NCBI GenBank assembly: GCA_030147945.1
Contig: JASBUL010000058.1
Span: forward strand, 1 to 59,762
Reading direction: 5' to 3'
DNA length: 59,762 nt
Source: Oceanococcus sp.
GTDB lineage: Bacteria; Pseudomonadota; Gammaproteobacteria; Nevskiales; Oceanococcaceae
Part shown: positions 1-8,065 of the stretch, piece by piece
How positions within the stretch are numbered: the stretch's first letter is position 1
How the letters are laid out: each line of letters opens with the position of its first letter
The notes under the pieces: generated by a model
The model's database searches: none
Told to the model about the DNA's origin: nothing
What the model saw: the letters and a program-made list of their open reading frames with translations, nothing else
Translations under genes and position numbers: made by a program

Positions 1-401
1 AGGAAGTGGAGCACGGCGCCGTTGCATTTGAGGTCTACAAGCACCTCTATGGCGAACGTGAGTGGTATCGCAAATGGATGATACTGGTCACCTTGCTGCA
101 CATCGCCAAGGAAACCCTGAAAGCCTATATGCACATGGCACGCTGTGAGGGTTGGTTGCGCAACCCGCTACGCGGTGCCGGCAAAATCGGTTATTGCCTG
201 GTCATGCTGGGGCGCTTCGTGAAAAGTGCTTTGCCGGTCTTCAAACGTGGCTATCACCCCAGAAACCATCCCATGGTGACCAGTCGTCAGGATCCCATTC
301 AGATCGCTTGGCGCCGCTATGAGCACGCCGGTGGTGAAGTGCTGGATATCGATCACCAGAAGATGGCCAAGATCCTGCAGGTCGAAGCCGCAGTGGCTTG
401 A
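1..401 (+). CDS. metal-dependent hydrolase (PF10118 family), C-terminal part only
   Basis: The reading frame is open at the window edge, so the N-terminal half lies upstream and the start cannot be seen. The first visible residues (EEVEHGAVAFEVY) match the EETEHKAVAYDVW motif of the complete paralogue at 17000-17830. The end (KRGYHPRNHP) aligns with its RPGFHPWDDD. PF10118 proteins are ferritin-like helical proteins annotated as predicted metal-dependent hydrolases; the E/H motifs probably bind a di-metal centre. The substrate is unknown. The frame stops at TGA 399-401, about 95 bp before the fliC promoter, and nothing links it to flagella. Confidence 0.8.
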   Translation, partial: EVEHGAVAFEVYKHLYGEREWYRKWMILVTLLHIAKETLKAYMHMARCEGWLRNPLRGAGKIGYCLVMLGRFVKSALPVFKRGYHPRNHPMVTSRQDPIQIAWRRYEHAGGEVLDIDHQKMAKILQVEAAVA

Positions 402-494
402 AACGTTGCTGGTAACCAGGCTGCTGATAAGGCTTAAGCAGCAGGCGCTCAACCTGCTGCGATGGTTGCCGAGAAATTAATCGACAACTTGCAT

Positions 495-521
495 TAAAGA
501 AATCCGTAGTCCGGGCGATAA
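495..521 (+). promoter_or_regulatory. sigma-28 (FliA) promoter of fliC
   Basis: TAAAGAAA, then exactly 11 bases, then GGCGATAA. This is close to the FliA consensus TAAAGTTT-N11-GCCGATAA. It lies 73 bases before the fliC start, which fits late-class control of flagellin. No other clear signal was seen in the 402-594 gap. Confidence 0.85.
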
Positions 522-594
522 CCCTAGCGAACCGGCAACAGGCCCGATGGTGGACTGAGCCGTTAGGACTTCTCTCCCCAACGAGGATGACATC

Positions 595-1737
595 ATGCAA
601 GTGATCAACACCAACGTTATGTCGCTGAATGCTCAGCGCAATCTCTACCAGTCGAACAACGATCTGGCGACCTCCATCCAACGTCTGTCGACCGGTCTGC
701 GTATCAACAGTGCCAAGGACGATGCGGCCGGTCTGGCCATCTCCGAGCGCTTCACCTCGCAGATTCGTGGCCTGAACCAGGCCGTACGCAATGCCAACGA
801 CGGCATTTCGCTGGCCCAGACCGCCGAAGGCGCCCTGGGTGAAGTGGCCAACAACCTGCAGCGCATCCGTGAGCTGGCGGTGCAGTCGTCCAACGCCACC
901 AACTCCAACAGCGACCGTGCAGCCCTGCAGGCCGAGGTGTCCCAGCTGCTGTCGGAAATCAACCGTGTGGCTGATCAGACCACCTTCAACGGGGTCAACC
1001 TGCTGGATGGTTCGTTCTCCGGCGCGGTGTTCCAGATCGGCGCTAACGCCGGTGAGAACATCACCGTCTCGTCACTGGCTGACGCCAACACGGCTGCCCT
1101 GGGCAGCGTGACCCAGGCTTCCGCTTCGGTGGCTGCCAGCGGTCTGACTGGCTTCGCCTCCGCCATCGCGGCTGGTGGTGTCACCGTCAACGGTGTCGAC
1201 ATCGGTGCGATTGGCTCGGCATCCAGTGCGGCTGAGCGTGCCGGCCAGCTGGTGGATGCGATCAATGAAGTGTCGCAGCAGACCAATGTCGGCGCCTCCT
1301 ATGACTCCGCCACTGGTCAGATCACCCTGACCGGCAGCCAGGACATCATCATTGCCGGTACCGAGAATGATGCGACCACCGCCGGCTGGGCCAACGCCAC
1401 AGTCGCCACGACCACAACCTCCAGCGGTATCGACACTCTGGACATCAGCAGCTACTCCGGCGCACAGCTGGGTATGCAGCTGGTCGACAGTGCCCTGACC
1501 ACGATCAACAGCGCGCGCGCTGACTTGGGTGCACTGCAGAGCCGCTTCGAAAGTGTGGTGGCCAACCTGCAGACCACCTCTGAGAACCTGAGTGCTTCAC
1601 GCTCGCGTATCCAGGATGCCGACTTCGCTGCCGAAACCGCTGCTCTGACCCGCGGTCAGATTCTGCAGCAGGCCGGGACTGCGATGCTGGCCCAGGCCAA
1701 CGCAGCGCCGCAGAACGTACTCAGCCTGCTTGGCTAA
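595..1737 (+). CDS. fliC: flagellin
   Basis: Flagellin is the filament subunit, exported by the flagellar type III system. The 380-aa protein begins [17 protein letters not shown] and ends [14 protein letters not shown], the conserved D0/D1 helices that form the filament core. The segment [10 protein letters not shown] near residues 88-97 is the region recognised by TLR5 in beta/gammaproteobacterial flagellins. The middle (about 170-290) is Ala/Thr/Ser-rich and variable, as expected for the exposed domains. The ATG at 595 follows an ACGAGGA ribosome site. The gene has its own sigma-28 promoter and a hairpin terminator, so it is probably monocistronic and strongly expressed. Only one flagellin gene is visible here. 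Confidence 0.97.
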   Translation: MQVINTNVMSLNAQRNLYQSNNDLATSIQRLSTGLRINSAKDDAAGLAISERFTSQIRGLNQAVRNANDGISLAQTAEGALGEVANNLQRIRELAVQSSNATNSNSDRAALQAEVSQLLSEINRVADQTTFNGVNLLDGSFSGAVFQIGANAGENITVSSLADANTAALGSVTQASASVAASGLTGFASAIAAGGVTVNGVDIGAIGSASSAAERAGQLVDAINEVSQQTNVGASYDSATGQITLTGSQDIIIAGTENDATTAGWANATVATTTTSSGIDTLDISSYSGAQLGMQLVDSALTTINSARADLGALQSRFESVVANLQTTSENLSASRSRIQDADFAAETAALTRGQILQQAGTAMLAQANAAPQNVLSLLG

Positions 1738-1747
1738 AGCACGGACC

Positions 1748-1784
1748 GGGGGCACCGCAACCGCGGTGTCCCCGAGCCTTTTGA
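1748..1784 (+). terminator. rho-independent terminator after fliC
   Basis: An 11-bp stem (1748-1758 with 1763-1773, one G-U pair) closes an AACC loop and is followed by a short T-run (CCTTTT). It sits 10 bases after the fliC stop and would separate flagellin from flaG-fliD transcription. Confidence 0.75.
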
Positions 1785-1799
1785 ACATGGAGGTGCGTG

Positions 1800-2129
1800 A
1801 TGATTGAAGTCTCATCATTAACCCAACTGGCCCAGACCCAAACCGTTCCGGTGGAGACACCGAGAGCGGTTCAGCCCGTGGTGGCGACACAGGCCAGTGA
1901 AAAAACCCGTGGCGAGATGCCCCACCTGGCCGAAGCCAACACTGTTGTCAGCCGCGACACCGCGCTGAAATTCCGCATCGATCAGGATTCCGAACGTCTG
2001 ATCGTGTCGTTGCTCGACGGTGACGGCAATCTGATTCGCCAAATGCCCTCAGAGCTGATCCTGCGCCTGGCGCAGCGTATCGAAGAGATTCAGGAGCAGG
2101 GCAAGTTCGGCGTCGACGCGCTGGTCTGA
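1800..2129 (+). CDS. flaG: FlaG family flagellar protein
   Basis: The 109-aa protein has the FlaG domain in its C-terminal half (ALKFRIDQDSERLIVSLLDG and IRQMPSEL). FlaG proteins sit between flagellin and FliD genes in many bacteria and influence filament length or cap function; the mechanism is poorly defined. The N-terminal third is low-complexity and probably disordered. I chose the ATG at 1800 because GGAGG at 1789-1793 lies six bases upstream; an in-frame GTG at 1797 is too close to it. It stands between the fliC terminator and fliD, with no clear promoter of its own in the short gap. Confidence 0.9.
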   Translation: MIEVSSLTQLAQTQTVPVETPRAVQPVVATQASEKTRGEMPHLAEANTVVSRDTALKFRIDQDSERLIVSLLDGDGNLIRQMPSELILRLAQRIEEIQEQGKFGVDALV

Positions 2130-2133
2130 GTTC

Positions 2134-2149
2134 AGGCACAGCCCTTGCA
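2134..2149 (+). promoter_or_regulatory. sigma-54-type promoter at fliD
   Basis: AGGCACAGCCCTTGCA matches the RpoN -24/-12 pattern. GG (2135-2136) and GC (2147-2148) are 10 bases apart, as required. The predicted transcription start, about 12 bases after GC, falls at or just before the fliD ATG, which would leave almost no leader. So either fliD is made from a leaderless message, or the site is fortuitous or not productive. Confidence 0.55.
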
Positions 2150-2160
2150 GGAGCCCAGAC

Positions 2161-3519
2161 ATGGCTACCATATCTTCCGCCGGCGTAGGCTCCGGTCTCG
2201 ACATCAACTCTCTGGTCGCACAACTGGTGGCGGCCGAGCGGGCGCCTGCTGCCAACCGTCTGACCCGACAGGAAAGCAGCATCCGTGTCGAGCTGTCCGC
2301 CTTTGGCCAGTTTCGCAATGCCCTGTCGGCGTTCGATACGGCACTCGACAAGCTCAGTAACAGCGAAACGCTGGACGGGCGTAGCGGCGAGTCCAGCGAT
2401 GAAGATGTGTTCAGCGTCACAACCCAAAGCGGCGCCGCGCTGGGACGTTTCAGCGTTCAGGTTGAGCAGCTGGCGCAGGCTCATCGCCTGGCCAGCACCA
2501 CGCCGTACACCTCGGTGGATGATGCCGTGGGCTACGGTACGCTGGAGCTGAATCTGGGTGGTGACAGCTTTTCGGTGGAGATCGACGCAGCGGCCCAGAG
2601 CCTGGCCGAGGTGCGCGACGCCATCAACAACGCCGCGGACAATCCTGGGGTGCGGGCGACCATTCTGAACACCGACGCCGGAGCCATTCTGCAGCTGTCG
2701 TCCGATCGCACTGGTGCGGACAGCGAAATCCAGCTGAGCAGCTCAGGCGGTGATGGTGAGTTGAACACGCTGATTGCCAATCTGGGCCAGACTCAGGCGC
2801 ATCAGGAGGCCATTGCCTATGTCGATGGTTATCAGGTCACGTCTTCAAGCAACACCCTGGACGGTGTGCTGCAGGGCGTGTCGATCAATCTGAATGAGGC
2901 GCGTCCGGGCGAGGTTTTCGAACTCAATGTGAGTCGTGATGACAGCGCCGCGGTCGAGGTCATCAAGGAATTCGTCAACACGTACAACAGTTTTGTTGAT
3001 CAGGCCAAAAGCCTGGGCGGCTACAACGCCGACACCGAAGTGGCCGGCACCCTCAACGGCGATTCCATCTTGCGCGGGGCGACCAACCAGTTGCGTCAGG
3101 CGCTGACCCGCAGTTACGGCGAGAACGGTGAGTTTCTCAGTGCCTTCGGTATCGAGCTGGATGTCGACGGTCGTCTGAGCTTCGACGAAGGTGAACTGTC
3201 GGCGACGCTCAACGACGACTTCGGAAAACTGCGTGACTTTCTCTCTGGCGAGGATGGTTTCGTGGCCAGCTTGCAGGGGATTACCGGCGGCTATGTGGAT
3301 GATGACGGCATCATCGGCGGTCGTGTCGACAGCCTCAATCAGCGCCTCGACCGCATCGAGGAGCGCAACGAGGCCCTGGATGCCCGCATGGAGCGCATCG
3401 AGGCGCGTTACCTGGCCCAGTTCTCGGCCTTGGATGTGATGCTGGCACAGCTGCAGCAGACCAGCTCCTACCTGAGTCAGCAGCTCGCCAGTCTGCCGGG
3501 TGTGGCCAACCAGGAATAG
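2161..3519 (+). CDS. fliD: flagellar filament cap protein FliD (HAP2)
   Basis: FliD caps the filament tip and helps flagellin subunits fold and insert. The 452-aa protein has the family start MATISSAGVGSGLDINSLV and an N-terminal coiled segment. The D2/D3 region follows, including NTDAGAILQLSSDRTG near residues 175-190. A C-terminal helical region (about 390-440) reads SLNQRLDRIEERNEALDARM and ends LAQLQQTSSYLSQQLASLPG, typical for interaction with flagellin D0. Length is normal. AGGAG at 2149-2153 precedes the ATG. fliS follows 78 bp downstream with its own sigma-28 promoter. Confidence 0.96.
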   Translation: MATISSAGVGSGLDINSLVAQLVAAERAPAANRLTRQESSIRVELSAFGQFRNALSAFDTALDKLSNSETLDGRSGESSDEDVFSVTTQSGAALGRFSVQVEQLAQAHRLASTTPYTSVDDAVGYGTLELNLGGDSFSVEIDAAAQSLAEVRDAINNAADNPGVRATILNTDAGAILQLSSDRTGADSEIQLSSSGGDGELNTLIANLGQTQAHQEAIAYVDGYQVTSSSNTLDGVLQGVSINLNEARPGEVFELNVSRDDSAAVEVIKEFVNTYNSFVDQAKSLGGYNADTEVAGTLNGDSILRGATNQLRQALTRSYGENGEFLSAFGIELDVDGRLSFDEGELSATLNDDFGKLRDFLSGEDGFVASLQGITGGYVDDDGIIGGRVDSLNQRLDRIEERNEALDARMERIEARYLAQFSALDVMLAQLQQTSSYLSQQLASLPGVANQE

Positions 3520-3542
3520 CCCGGCAAGGCCGTGCGGCGGAC

Positions 3543-3569
3543 TCAAGTTCTGTGAGCCTGAGCCGATAA
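3543..3569 (+). promoter_or_regulatory. sigma-28 (FliA) promoter of fliS
   Basis: TCAAGTTC, 11 bases, then a perfect GCCGATAA. Spacing and -10 element match the FliA consensus. It lies about 29 bases before the fliS start. It would let the flagellin chaperone be made together with flagellin, in addition to read-through from fliD. Confidence 0.8.
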
Positions 3570-3597
3570 CCAAAGCACGTTCCAGAGGGAGATTCCC

Positions 3598-3984
3598 ATG
3601 TACGCCGGCAGCCATGCTTATGCTTCAAATCAGTACAACGCCGTCGCGGTCGACAGCGGCGTGGCCAGCGCCGATGCGCATGGCCTGATCCGCATGCTGA
3701 TGGCCGGCGCAATCGAGCGGGCCGGTGCAGCACGTGTGGCCCTGATCAACCGGGATACCGAACTGGCCGGGCGCAAGATCGGCGCCACCGCGGCCATCGT
3801 CAGCGAGCTGCGCAGCTGTCTGGATCACACCAACGGCGGCGCCATTGCAAACCAGCTCGATGCCCTCTACGACTACGCCTTGCGCCGCCTGATGCACGCC
3901 AACCGTCACCGCGATCAGGATGCCCTGCTCGAAGTCATGGACCTGATGTCACAGATCCACAGCGCCTGGTCCGAGATGGCTTGA
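3598..3984 (+). CDS. fliS: flagellin export chaperone FliS
   Basis: FliS binds newly made flagellin in the cytoplasm, prevents early polymerisation and delivers it to the export gate. The 128-aa protein has the usual length and a four-helix pattern. The N-terminal YAGSHAYASNQYNAV segment corresponds to the conserved Y-x(n)-Y motif that precedes helix 1 in FliS. The ATG at 3598 follows an AGAGGGAG ribosome site. No fliT-like gene follows; the next 420 bases are the palindromic repeat and the rpoN leader. Confidence 0.93.
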   Translation: MYAGSHAYASNQYNAVAVDSGVASADAHGLIRMLMAGAIERAGAARVALINRDTELAGRKIGATAAIVSELRSCLDHTNGGAIANQLDALYDYALRRLMHANRHRDQDALLEVMDLMSQIHSAWSEMA

Positions 3985-4009
3985 GGCACTTTTGCACCTT
4001 GCCACGCAT

Positions 4010-4280
4010 TTAGGGCCTGTTAACACGAAATAGATCGCCGCGCCGGAGACTGTTTTTTCGCAAGATCAGGCGCTGTGAGTGCCGTGTAGTTGTTCTACAC
4101 AAGCGAGCAGCAACGCAAGATTGCGGAAAAACAGTCCCGTCCCTTCGGGTTGTGTCCCAAAAAGCGGCATACGGCGTTAGTCGTCGTTCATTTGGAATGA
4201 CCAAACTTCTCTCCTCCTGCCTTGTCTGCCGCTTTTTGGGGCGACAACGCGACAATCTCTTTCGTGTTAACAGGCCCTAA
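4010..4280. repeat. 271-bp cruciform repeat with 21-bp perfect terminal inverted repeats (MITE-like)
   Basis: Perfect 21-bp inverted repeats (4010-4030 and 4260-4280; core GGGCCTGTTAACACGAAA) bound the element, with TA at each outer edge as in TA-targeting transposons. Two further palindromes fill the inside. Arm 1 pairs 4048-4063 with 4121-4136 (16 positions, one G-U) and holds a GTGTAG/CTACAC hairpin (4084-4100). Arm 2 pairs 4156-4169 with 4227-4240 (14 perfect) and holds a TTTGG/CCAAA hairpin (4191-4205). The whole can fold as a three-way junction. No transposase is encoded. It fills most of the 422-bp gap between fliS and rpoN. The remaining 4281-4406 is the rpoN leader, where I see only the ribosome site. 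Confidence 0.8.
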
Positions 4281-4406
4281 TTTGCACGCTTTACGTCAAA
4301 TGACATTTCCTTGACGACTGCCTGCGCAAGCTGTCTCCAGCCCGACGAAATCACGTCGATCACGGTGTGATGCTCAGGGGGCTCTTCATAAGTCGAGGAG
4401 AGAGCA

Positions 4407-5855
4407 ATGAAGCCAGGCTTGAGTCTGAATATCAGCCAGAAAGTCGCGATGACCCCGCAGCTCGCGGAGTCCATTCGCTTCCTGCAACTGTCGGCCGCGG
4501 AGCTGGCGGATGAACTGAAATCGGCCCTTGACAGCAACGTGATGCTGGAAGAGGTCGGTGCCGAAGACACGGCCGATGATAGCGCTGTCGAATCGGTTCA
4601 GGCGGACTGGTCGGATTCAGCCTCGCAGCGCGCCGAAAGCTGGGGCACGGCATCGCGCCAGAACAGCACAGGCGGCAGCGATTTCTCCTTTGAAGATCGT
4701 CTGGTCAATGACGAACCCGGTGTGCACCTGCGCATCGTTGAACAGATTCCCATGCACTTTCCGAGCGAAAGTGATCAACGTATCGCGCTGGCCATCGTCG
4801 AGGCGACCGATGACTCCGGTTATCTGGCCTGCACGGTGGCTGATCTCGTGGCCAGCCTGTCTCGTGTGCAAATGGTGCGCCCCGCCGAAGTCGAGGATGT
4901 GCTGCATGTGGTCCAGCGGCTTGATCCGATCGGCTTTGGTGCACGCAATCTGGCCGAATGCCTGCGCGTGCAGCTCGAAGAACTGGCCGAGTCGCGTGCA
5001 CACGTCAACGATCCGCAGGAGCGGATGGAGATCGATCTGGCTCTGGAGATTGTCAATTTTCATCTGGATGCACTGGGACGTATGGACCTGCCAGCGATTG
5101 CCGCGGCGGTCGGACGTCGCGAGGATGAAGTGGCCACAGCGGTGCGCCTGATTCGCAGCCTCAGTCCCAAGCCGGCTGCTGACGAGAAAACGGCCGTCGC
5201 GATCGTGCCGGATGTGACCGTCGAGCAGCATCAGGGCGAGTGGAGCGTGCGTCTGAATAACAGCACCGTGCCGAGCCTGCGCGTCAATGCCGAATACGAA
5301 CGCATCGTGAGCAACGATGCCGGAGCCAAGGCGCTGCGTGACCAGCTGCAGGATGCGCGCTGGCTGATCCGCAGCGTGGAAATGCGCAACGACACCCTGT
5401 TGCGTGCCTCGCGCTTCATCTTTGAACAGCAGCAGGCCTTTCTGGCCCGTGGCGAGACCGCGCTGAAACCGCTGACCCTGAAGTTTGTGGCCGATGCCAT
5501 CGGTGTGCACGAGAGCACCATCTCGCGCATCACCACCAGCAAGTTCGTGCAGACCCCGCACGGTGTTTTTCCGCTCAAGGCCTTCTTCCCCAGCCAGCTG
5601 GTGGTGGCGGAAGGGGTGGCGGCGTCCGGTTCGGCGGTCAAGGCCACGATCCAGAAGCTGATCGCCCATGAAATGCCCGAGCAGCCGCTGCGCGACGTAG
5701 ATCTGGCGGCCATTCTGGCGCGTCGTGGTGTCCGCATCGCGCGCCGCACCATCGCCAAGTACCGCGAGGCGCTGAACATTCCTTCATCAAAAGATCGTCT
5801 GGAGCGTTACCGCCTTGATGCGCTGATCCAGCGTCGGGTCGCCAAGGCCCGCTGA
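4407..5855 (+). CDS. rpoN: RNA polymerase sigma-54 factor
   Basis: Sigma-54 directs polymerase to -24/-12 promoters and needs an AAA+ activator such as FleQ, encoded two genes downstream. The 482-aa protein has region I (LNISQKVAMTPQLAESIRFL, residues 7-26), an acidic region II, the core-binding domain and a helix-turn-helix (VHESTISRITTSKFV). The RpoN box is ARRTIAKYRE near residues 445-454, followed by LNIPSSKDR. The ATG follows GAGGAGAGA. This is not the usual rpoN-hpf-ptsN context. In xanthomonads a flagellum-linked second copy (rpoN2) has this position, so a housekeeping copy may exist elsewhere. Its sites precede fliE, fliL and probably fliD and fliJ. Confidence 0.97.
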   Translation: MKPGLSLNISQKVAMTPQLAESIRFLQLSAAELADELKSALDSNVMLEEVGAEDTADDSAVESVQADWSDSASQRAESWGTASRQNSTGGSDFSFEDRLVNDEPGVHLRIVEQIPMHFPSESDQRIALAIVEATDDSGYLACTVADLVASLSRVQMVRPAEVEDVLHVVQRLDPIGFGARNLAECLRVQLEELAESRAHVNDPQERMEIDLALEIVNFHLDALGRMDLPAIAAAVGRREDEVATAVRLIRSLSPKPAADEKTAVAIVPDVTVEQHQGEWSVRLNNSTVPSLRVNAEYERIVSNDAGAKALRDQLQDARWLIRSVEMRNDTLLRASRFIFEQQQAFLARGETALKPLTLKFVADAIGVHESTISRITTSKFVQTPHGVFPLKAFFPSQLVVAEGVAASGSAVKATIQKLIAHEMPEQPLRDVDLAAILARRGVRIARRTIAKYREALNIPSSKDRLERYRLDALIQRRVAKAR

Positions 5856-5871
5856 GTTCGGGAGAACTGTC

Positions 5872-6273
5872 ATGACTGTATTGAGAACCCTGGTCGTCGA
5901 TGACCACGTGGATTTCCGCCGCCTGGCCCAGGTGTTGCTCGAAGAGATCGAAGGCGTCGAACTGGTCGGTCTGGGGGCTGATGGCGAGGAAGCCATTCAT
6001 CTGTGCGAGGAGCTGAGGCCGGATTTGCTGCTCATGGATCTGTCGATGCCGCGGATGGGCGGCATCCAGGCCACGCGCCTGATCAAGGCGCAGGATGATG
6101 CGCCGCTGATCGCCATCGTGAGCATTTATGACGACAGCGAACACCGTTCTCACGCGGCTCGCGCTGGCGCCGACGCCTTTATCAACAAGGCCGATTTTCT
6201 GGGCTCGGTGGCCCGTTTGATTGACAACCTGCAGGAGGGGGGCAATGTCCACTTCGCGAATTCTGCTGCTTGA
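5872..6273 (+). CDS. stand-alone receiver-domain response regulator
   Basis: The 133-aa protein is only a CheY-like receiver domain. It has the acidic pocket (VVDDH), the phospho-acceptor aspartate in LLMDLSMP and the conserved lysine in FINKADF; no output domain follows. It should pass its signal by protein contact. It begins 16 bp after rpoN (ribosome site GGGAGAA) and its end overlaps fleQ by 29 bp, so the three are cotranscribed. A similar receiver lies between rpoN2 and fleQ in Xanthomonas. FleQ or RpoN is a reasonable partner by position, but this is inference. No histidine kinase is nearby. Confidence 0.9.
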   Translation: MTVLRTLVVDDHVDFRRLAQVLLEEIEGVELVGLGADGEEAIHLCEELRPDLLLMDLSMPRMGGIQATRLIKAQDDAPLIAIVSIYDDSEHRSHAARAGADAFINKADFLGSVARLIDNLQEGGNVHFANSAA

Positions 6274-7642
6274 TTCGGATCAGGAGCGCGCCGCGCAGGT
6301 CCACGCGATTCTGGGCTTCGTCGACTACTCGCCACAGGTCCATGATGTCCAGGCTCAGGCTGTTCCGGATGATCAGCCGCGCGATTTTCTGGCCGTGATC
6401 GTCGGCCAGCTGGACGACGCTCAGCGTGATGCGGTGTGCGCGTGGCTGCGTAAGGATCCTCAGCATGCACCGCTGCTGCTGCTGCCACCCTGGCACGGTG
6501 AAACCCTGGGTTTCGATCCGGCTGATGTGTGGTCGCTGGATTATCCGATCCGGGCGCCGCAGCTGACCGAAATCCTGCGCCGTATCAGCGTCAAGCAGCT
6601 TGATGCCATGGTCGAGCCGCAGGCCGTCGGGCCGACCGGCAACACCCTGGCGATCCGCCGTGTGCGCAAGATGATTCAACAGGTCTCGACCTTCGACACC
6701 ACCGTGCTGGTCACCGGCGAGTCGGGCACCGGCAAGGAAGTGGTCGCGCGTGCGATTCATGAATCCTCGGGTCGTCGCGACAAACCGTTCGTGGCGGTGA
6801 ACTGTGGTGCGATTCCGTCGGAGCTGCTCGAGAGCGAGCTGTTCGGGCATGAGAAGGGCGCTTTCACCGGTGCGATCTGCGCCCGTCAGGGCCGCTTCGA
6901 GCTGGCTGAAGGGGGCACCCTGTTCCTGGATGAAATCGGCGATATGAGTCTGCCGATGCAGGTCAAGATTCTGCGTGTGCTGCAGGAACGCACCTTTGAG
7001 CGGGTGGGCAGCAATGTCTCGCGGCAGTGCGATGTGCGCATCGTCGCGGCCACCCATCGCAATCTGGAGTCGCGCATCGATGAAGGCCTGTTCCGCGAAG
7101 ATCTGTTCTATCGTCTGAACGTGTTTCCCATCGAGTTGCCGGCCCTGCGCGACCGGCTGGAAGACCTGCCGCTGCTGATCTCGGAAATTTCCGATGAGCT
7201 GCGAGAATTCGGGCGCGGCGACGTGCGCTTCAGCCCGGAGTCAATCCACCTGCTGCGCTCCTATGCCTGGCCGGGCAATGTGCGTGAGCTGGCCAATCTG
7301 GTTGAAAGGCTCGCGGTGCTGCATCCCAACAGCACGATTGGGCCGCAGGATCTGCCGGAGCGTTATCAGCCGGCCGGCGCGCGTGCGGCCTTGATCGACG
7401 AGGACGACGACATGCTGGATGCGGTGGCGAGCGCGGTGCCGCAGCCGTTGAGTCAGCTGCCCGAAGCCGGTCTGGATCTGAAAAGCCATATTGCGGACAT
7501 CGAGCAGACCCTGATCCGTCAGGCACTGGAGCAGACCGGCGGCGTGGTGTCGCAGGCCGCCCAGTTGCTCAATCTGCGCCGCACCACGCTGGTCGAAAAG
7601 CTGCGCAAATACGACCTCAACCGCCAGCAGGCCTCGTCGTAA
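6245..7642 (+). CDS. fleQ: flagellar master regulator FleQ, sigma-54 activator
   Basis: FleQ is the AAA+ enhancer-binding protein that activates flagellar sigma-54 promoters. In Pseudomonas it also responds to c-di-GMP and FleN. The 465-aa protein has an N-terminal FleQ-type receiver-like domain (1-120) and Walker A GESGTGKE (158-165). It also has the sigma-54 contact loop GAFTGA (205-210), Walker B TLFLDEIGD and a C-terminal Fis-type helix-turn-helix (SQAAQLLNLRRTTLVEKL). The ATG at 6245 follows GAGGGGGG; an earlier in-frame codon at 6221 lacks a ribosome site. Its targets probably include the fliE, fliL, fliD and fliJ promoters described here. Confidence 0.94.
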   Translation: MSTSRILLLDSDQERAAQVHAILGFVDYSPQVHDVQAQAVPDDQPRDFLAVIVGQLDDAQRDAVCAWLRKDPQHAPLLLLPPWHGETLGFDPADVWSLDYPIRAPQLTEILRRISVKQLDAMVEPQAVGPTGNTLAIRRVRKMIQQVSTFDTTVLVTGESGTGKEVVARAIHESSGRRDKPFVAVNCGAIPSELLESELFGHEKGAFTGAICARQGRFELAEGGTLFLDEIGDMSLPMQVKILRVLQERTFERVGSNVSRQCDVRIVAATHRNLESRIDEGLFREDLFYRLNVFPIELPALRDRLEDLPLLISEISDELREFGRGDVRFSPESIHLLRSYAWPGNVRELANLVERLAVLHPNSTIGPQDLPERYQPAGARAALIDEDDDMLDAVASAVPQPLSQLPEAGLDLKSHIADIEQTLIRQALEQTGGVVSQAAQLLNLRRTTLVEKLRKYDLNRQQASS

Positions 7643-7646
7643 GGCG

Positions 7647-7662
7647 TGGCACACAAGTTGCC
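7647..7662 (+). promoter_or_regulatory. sigma-54 promoter of the fliE operon
   Basis: TGGCACACAAGTTGCC fits the consensus TGGCACG-N4-TTGCA at all key positions, with GG and GC 10 bases apart. The expected start near 7673 leaves a leader of about 48 bases containing a CGCGCGG/CCGCGCG hairpin (7683-7700) before the GAGGA ribosome site of fliE. Confidence 0.88.
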
Positions 7663-7720
7663 TTGATGGCGTAAAACCGCATCGCGCGGGGCACCGCGCG
7701 CGTGACACCGAGGACCAGGC

Positions 7721-8044
7721 ATGAGTATTCAATCCACTGACATCAACAGCGTGCTGAGCCAGATTCGTCAGCTCCAGCAGCGTCAGTCGCCGGCCGAGGA
7801 CAGCCCCCAGCTCAAGGGCACGGGCACCTTCGGTGAGTTGATGAGCGACGCCCTGAACCGGGTCAACGATGATCAGCAGCAGGCTGCCAGCAGCGCCGGC
7901 GCCTTCGCGCGCGGCGAACCCGGCACCGAACTGGCTGAGGTGATGCTGTCCTTGAACAAGGCCCAGGTCTCGTTCAAGGCCATGGCCGAGGTGCGCAACC
8001 GCCTGGTATCGAGTTACCAGGACATCATGAACATGCCGATCTGA
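7721..8044 (+). CDS. fliE: flagellar hook-basal body protein FliE
   Basis: FliE joins the MS ring to the proximal rod and is one of the first exported substrates. The 107-aa protein has normal length. The family's C-terminal region is clear: a GTGTFGELMSDALNRVND segment, then VMLSLNKAQVSFKAMAEVRN RLVSSYQDIMNMPI split across residues 76-107. It is the first gene after the sigma-54 promoter and is followed by fliF 21 bp later. Confidence 0.95.
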   Translation: MSIQSTDINSVLSQIRQLQQRQSPAEDSPQLKGTGTFGELMSDALNRVNDDQQQAASSAGAFARGEPGTELAEVMLSLNKAQVSFKAMAEVRNRLVSSYQDIMNMPI

Positions 8045-8065
8045 TGCAGTTAGAGAGAGCGCCTC

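Noticed and set aside
4010..4255. 81-codon open frame on the minus strand covering the cruciform repeat
   Set aside because: It is the complement of palindromic repeat sequence, has no ribosome site or known domain, and its extent follows the repeat ends.
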